Shown in pieces: positions 63,937-64,000 of a stretch of 64,000 nt of DNA. Origin of the DNA: Choricystis sp. odSpoLacu1 (lineage: Eukaryota > Chlorophyta > Trebouxiophyceae). The stretch covers positions 806,001 through 870,000 of the forward strand of contig OY253651.1 of NCBI GenBank assembly GCA_958009055.1, in the 5' to 3' direction. Numbering within the stretch: position 1 is the stretch's first letter; each line of letters begins with the position of its first letter. A program made the position numbers and the translations under genes. The notes beneath the pieces are model-generated. The model had not been told where the DNA came from and ran no database searches. It saw only the letters and a list, made by a program, of their open reading frames with translations.

Positions 63937-64000
63937 GTGAGCGTGTGGAAGGAGAGGAGGCGCCTTGAACCGCGTGCACACCACATCACCCCGACCTCGG

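Overview
The window is spliceosomal nuclear DNA from a unicellular green alga or a close relative. Coding sequence is very GC-rich. Introns are mostly 80-350 nt, begin GTGAGT or GTGCGT and end in a pyrimidine tract plus CAG. The gene set contains plant-lineage families: UDP-arabinopyranose mutase, a KAPP-type FHA-PP2C phosphatase, a fused DHFR-thymidylate synthase, a FAD2-type desaturase, a bacterial-type aspartate carbamoyltransferase with a targeting-like leader, and a fused HAD-glycerol-3-phosphate dehydrogenase. The species cannot be named from sequence alone. I see no bacterial operons, CRISPR array, transposon, tRNA or rRNA.

Layout. 1-10 kb: the 3' tip of an acidic protein, a Lys-tailed unknown protein, UDP-glucose dehydrogenase, a SOUL protein, a HEAT/ARM-like ORF with an in-frame TAG, LSM1, presenilin and ESF1. 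10-20 kb: phosphoserine aminotransferase, a helical-repeat protein, the KEOPS kinase Bud32, the SWI/SNF subunit SMARCD, UDP-arabinopyranose mutase and aspartate carbamoyltransferase. 20-31 kb: cyclophilin H, a His-rich membrane protein, DHFR-TS, a DUF2301-like membrane protein, an ADP-ribosylglycohydrolase relative, RNase T2 and a coiled-coil unknown. 31-44 kb: a BRWD/PHIP-type WD40-bromodomain protein, HAD-GPDH, an AAA ATPase, a golgin-like coiled coil, 3-ketodihydrosphingosine reductase and RbfA. 44-64 kb: KAPP-like phosphatase, bZIP factor, UDP-sugar transporter, folylpolyglutamate/dihydrofolate synthase, PET117, BRCA2, FAD2-like desaturase, choline/ethanolamine phosphotransferase, a PHS1/REC114-like protein, TAF5 and the first exon of a SOSS-B-like OB-fold protein.

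Functional themes, not operons: nucleotide-sugar and wall chemistry (UGD, UAM, UDP-sugar transporter); folate and pyrimidine supply (DHFR-TS, FPGS, ATCase); membrane lipids (GPDH, KDSR, FAD2, CEPT); recombination and genome care (BRCA2, PHS1/REC114-like, SOSS-B); transcription and chromatin (SMARCD, BRWD, TAF5, bZIP). Many genes sit head-to-head with roughly 100-300 bp between start codons.

The most unusual signal is a recurrent frame break. In nine otherwise convincing genes the frame changes exactly inside a long C/G homopolymer or a (CG)n tract. In 15 of 16 cases, removing one repeat unit restores the family-consistent frame and makes the whole CDS length divisible by three. I read this as systematic tract-length error or real tract instability, not as sixteen independent pseudogene lesions.
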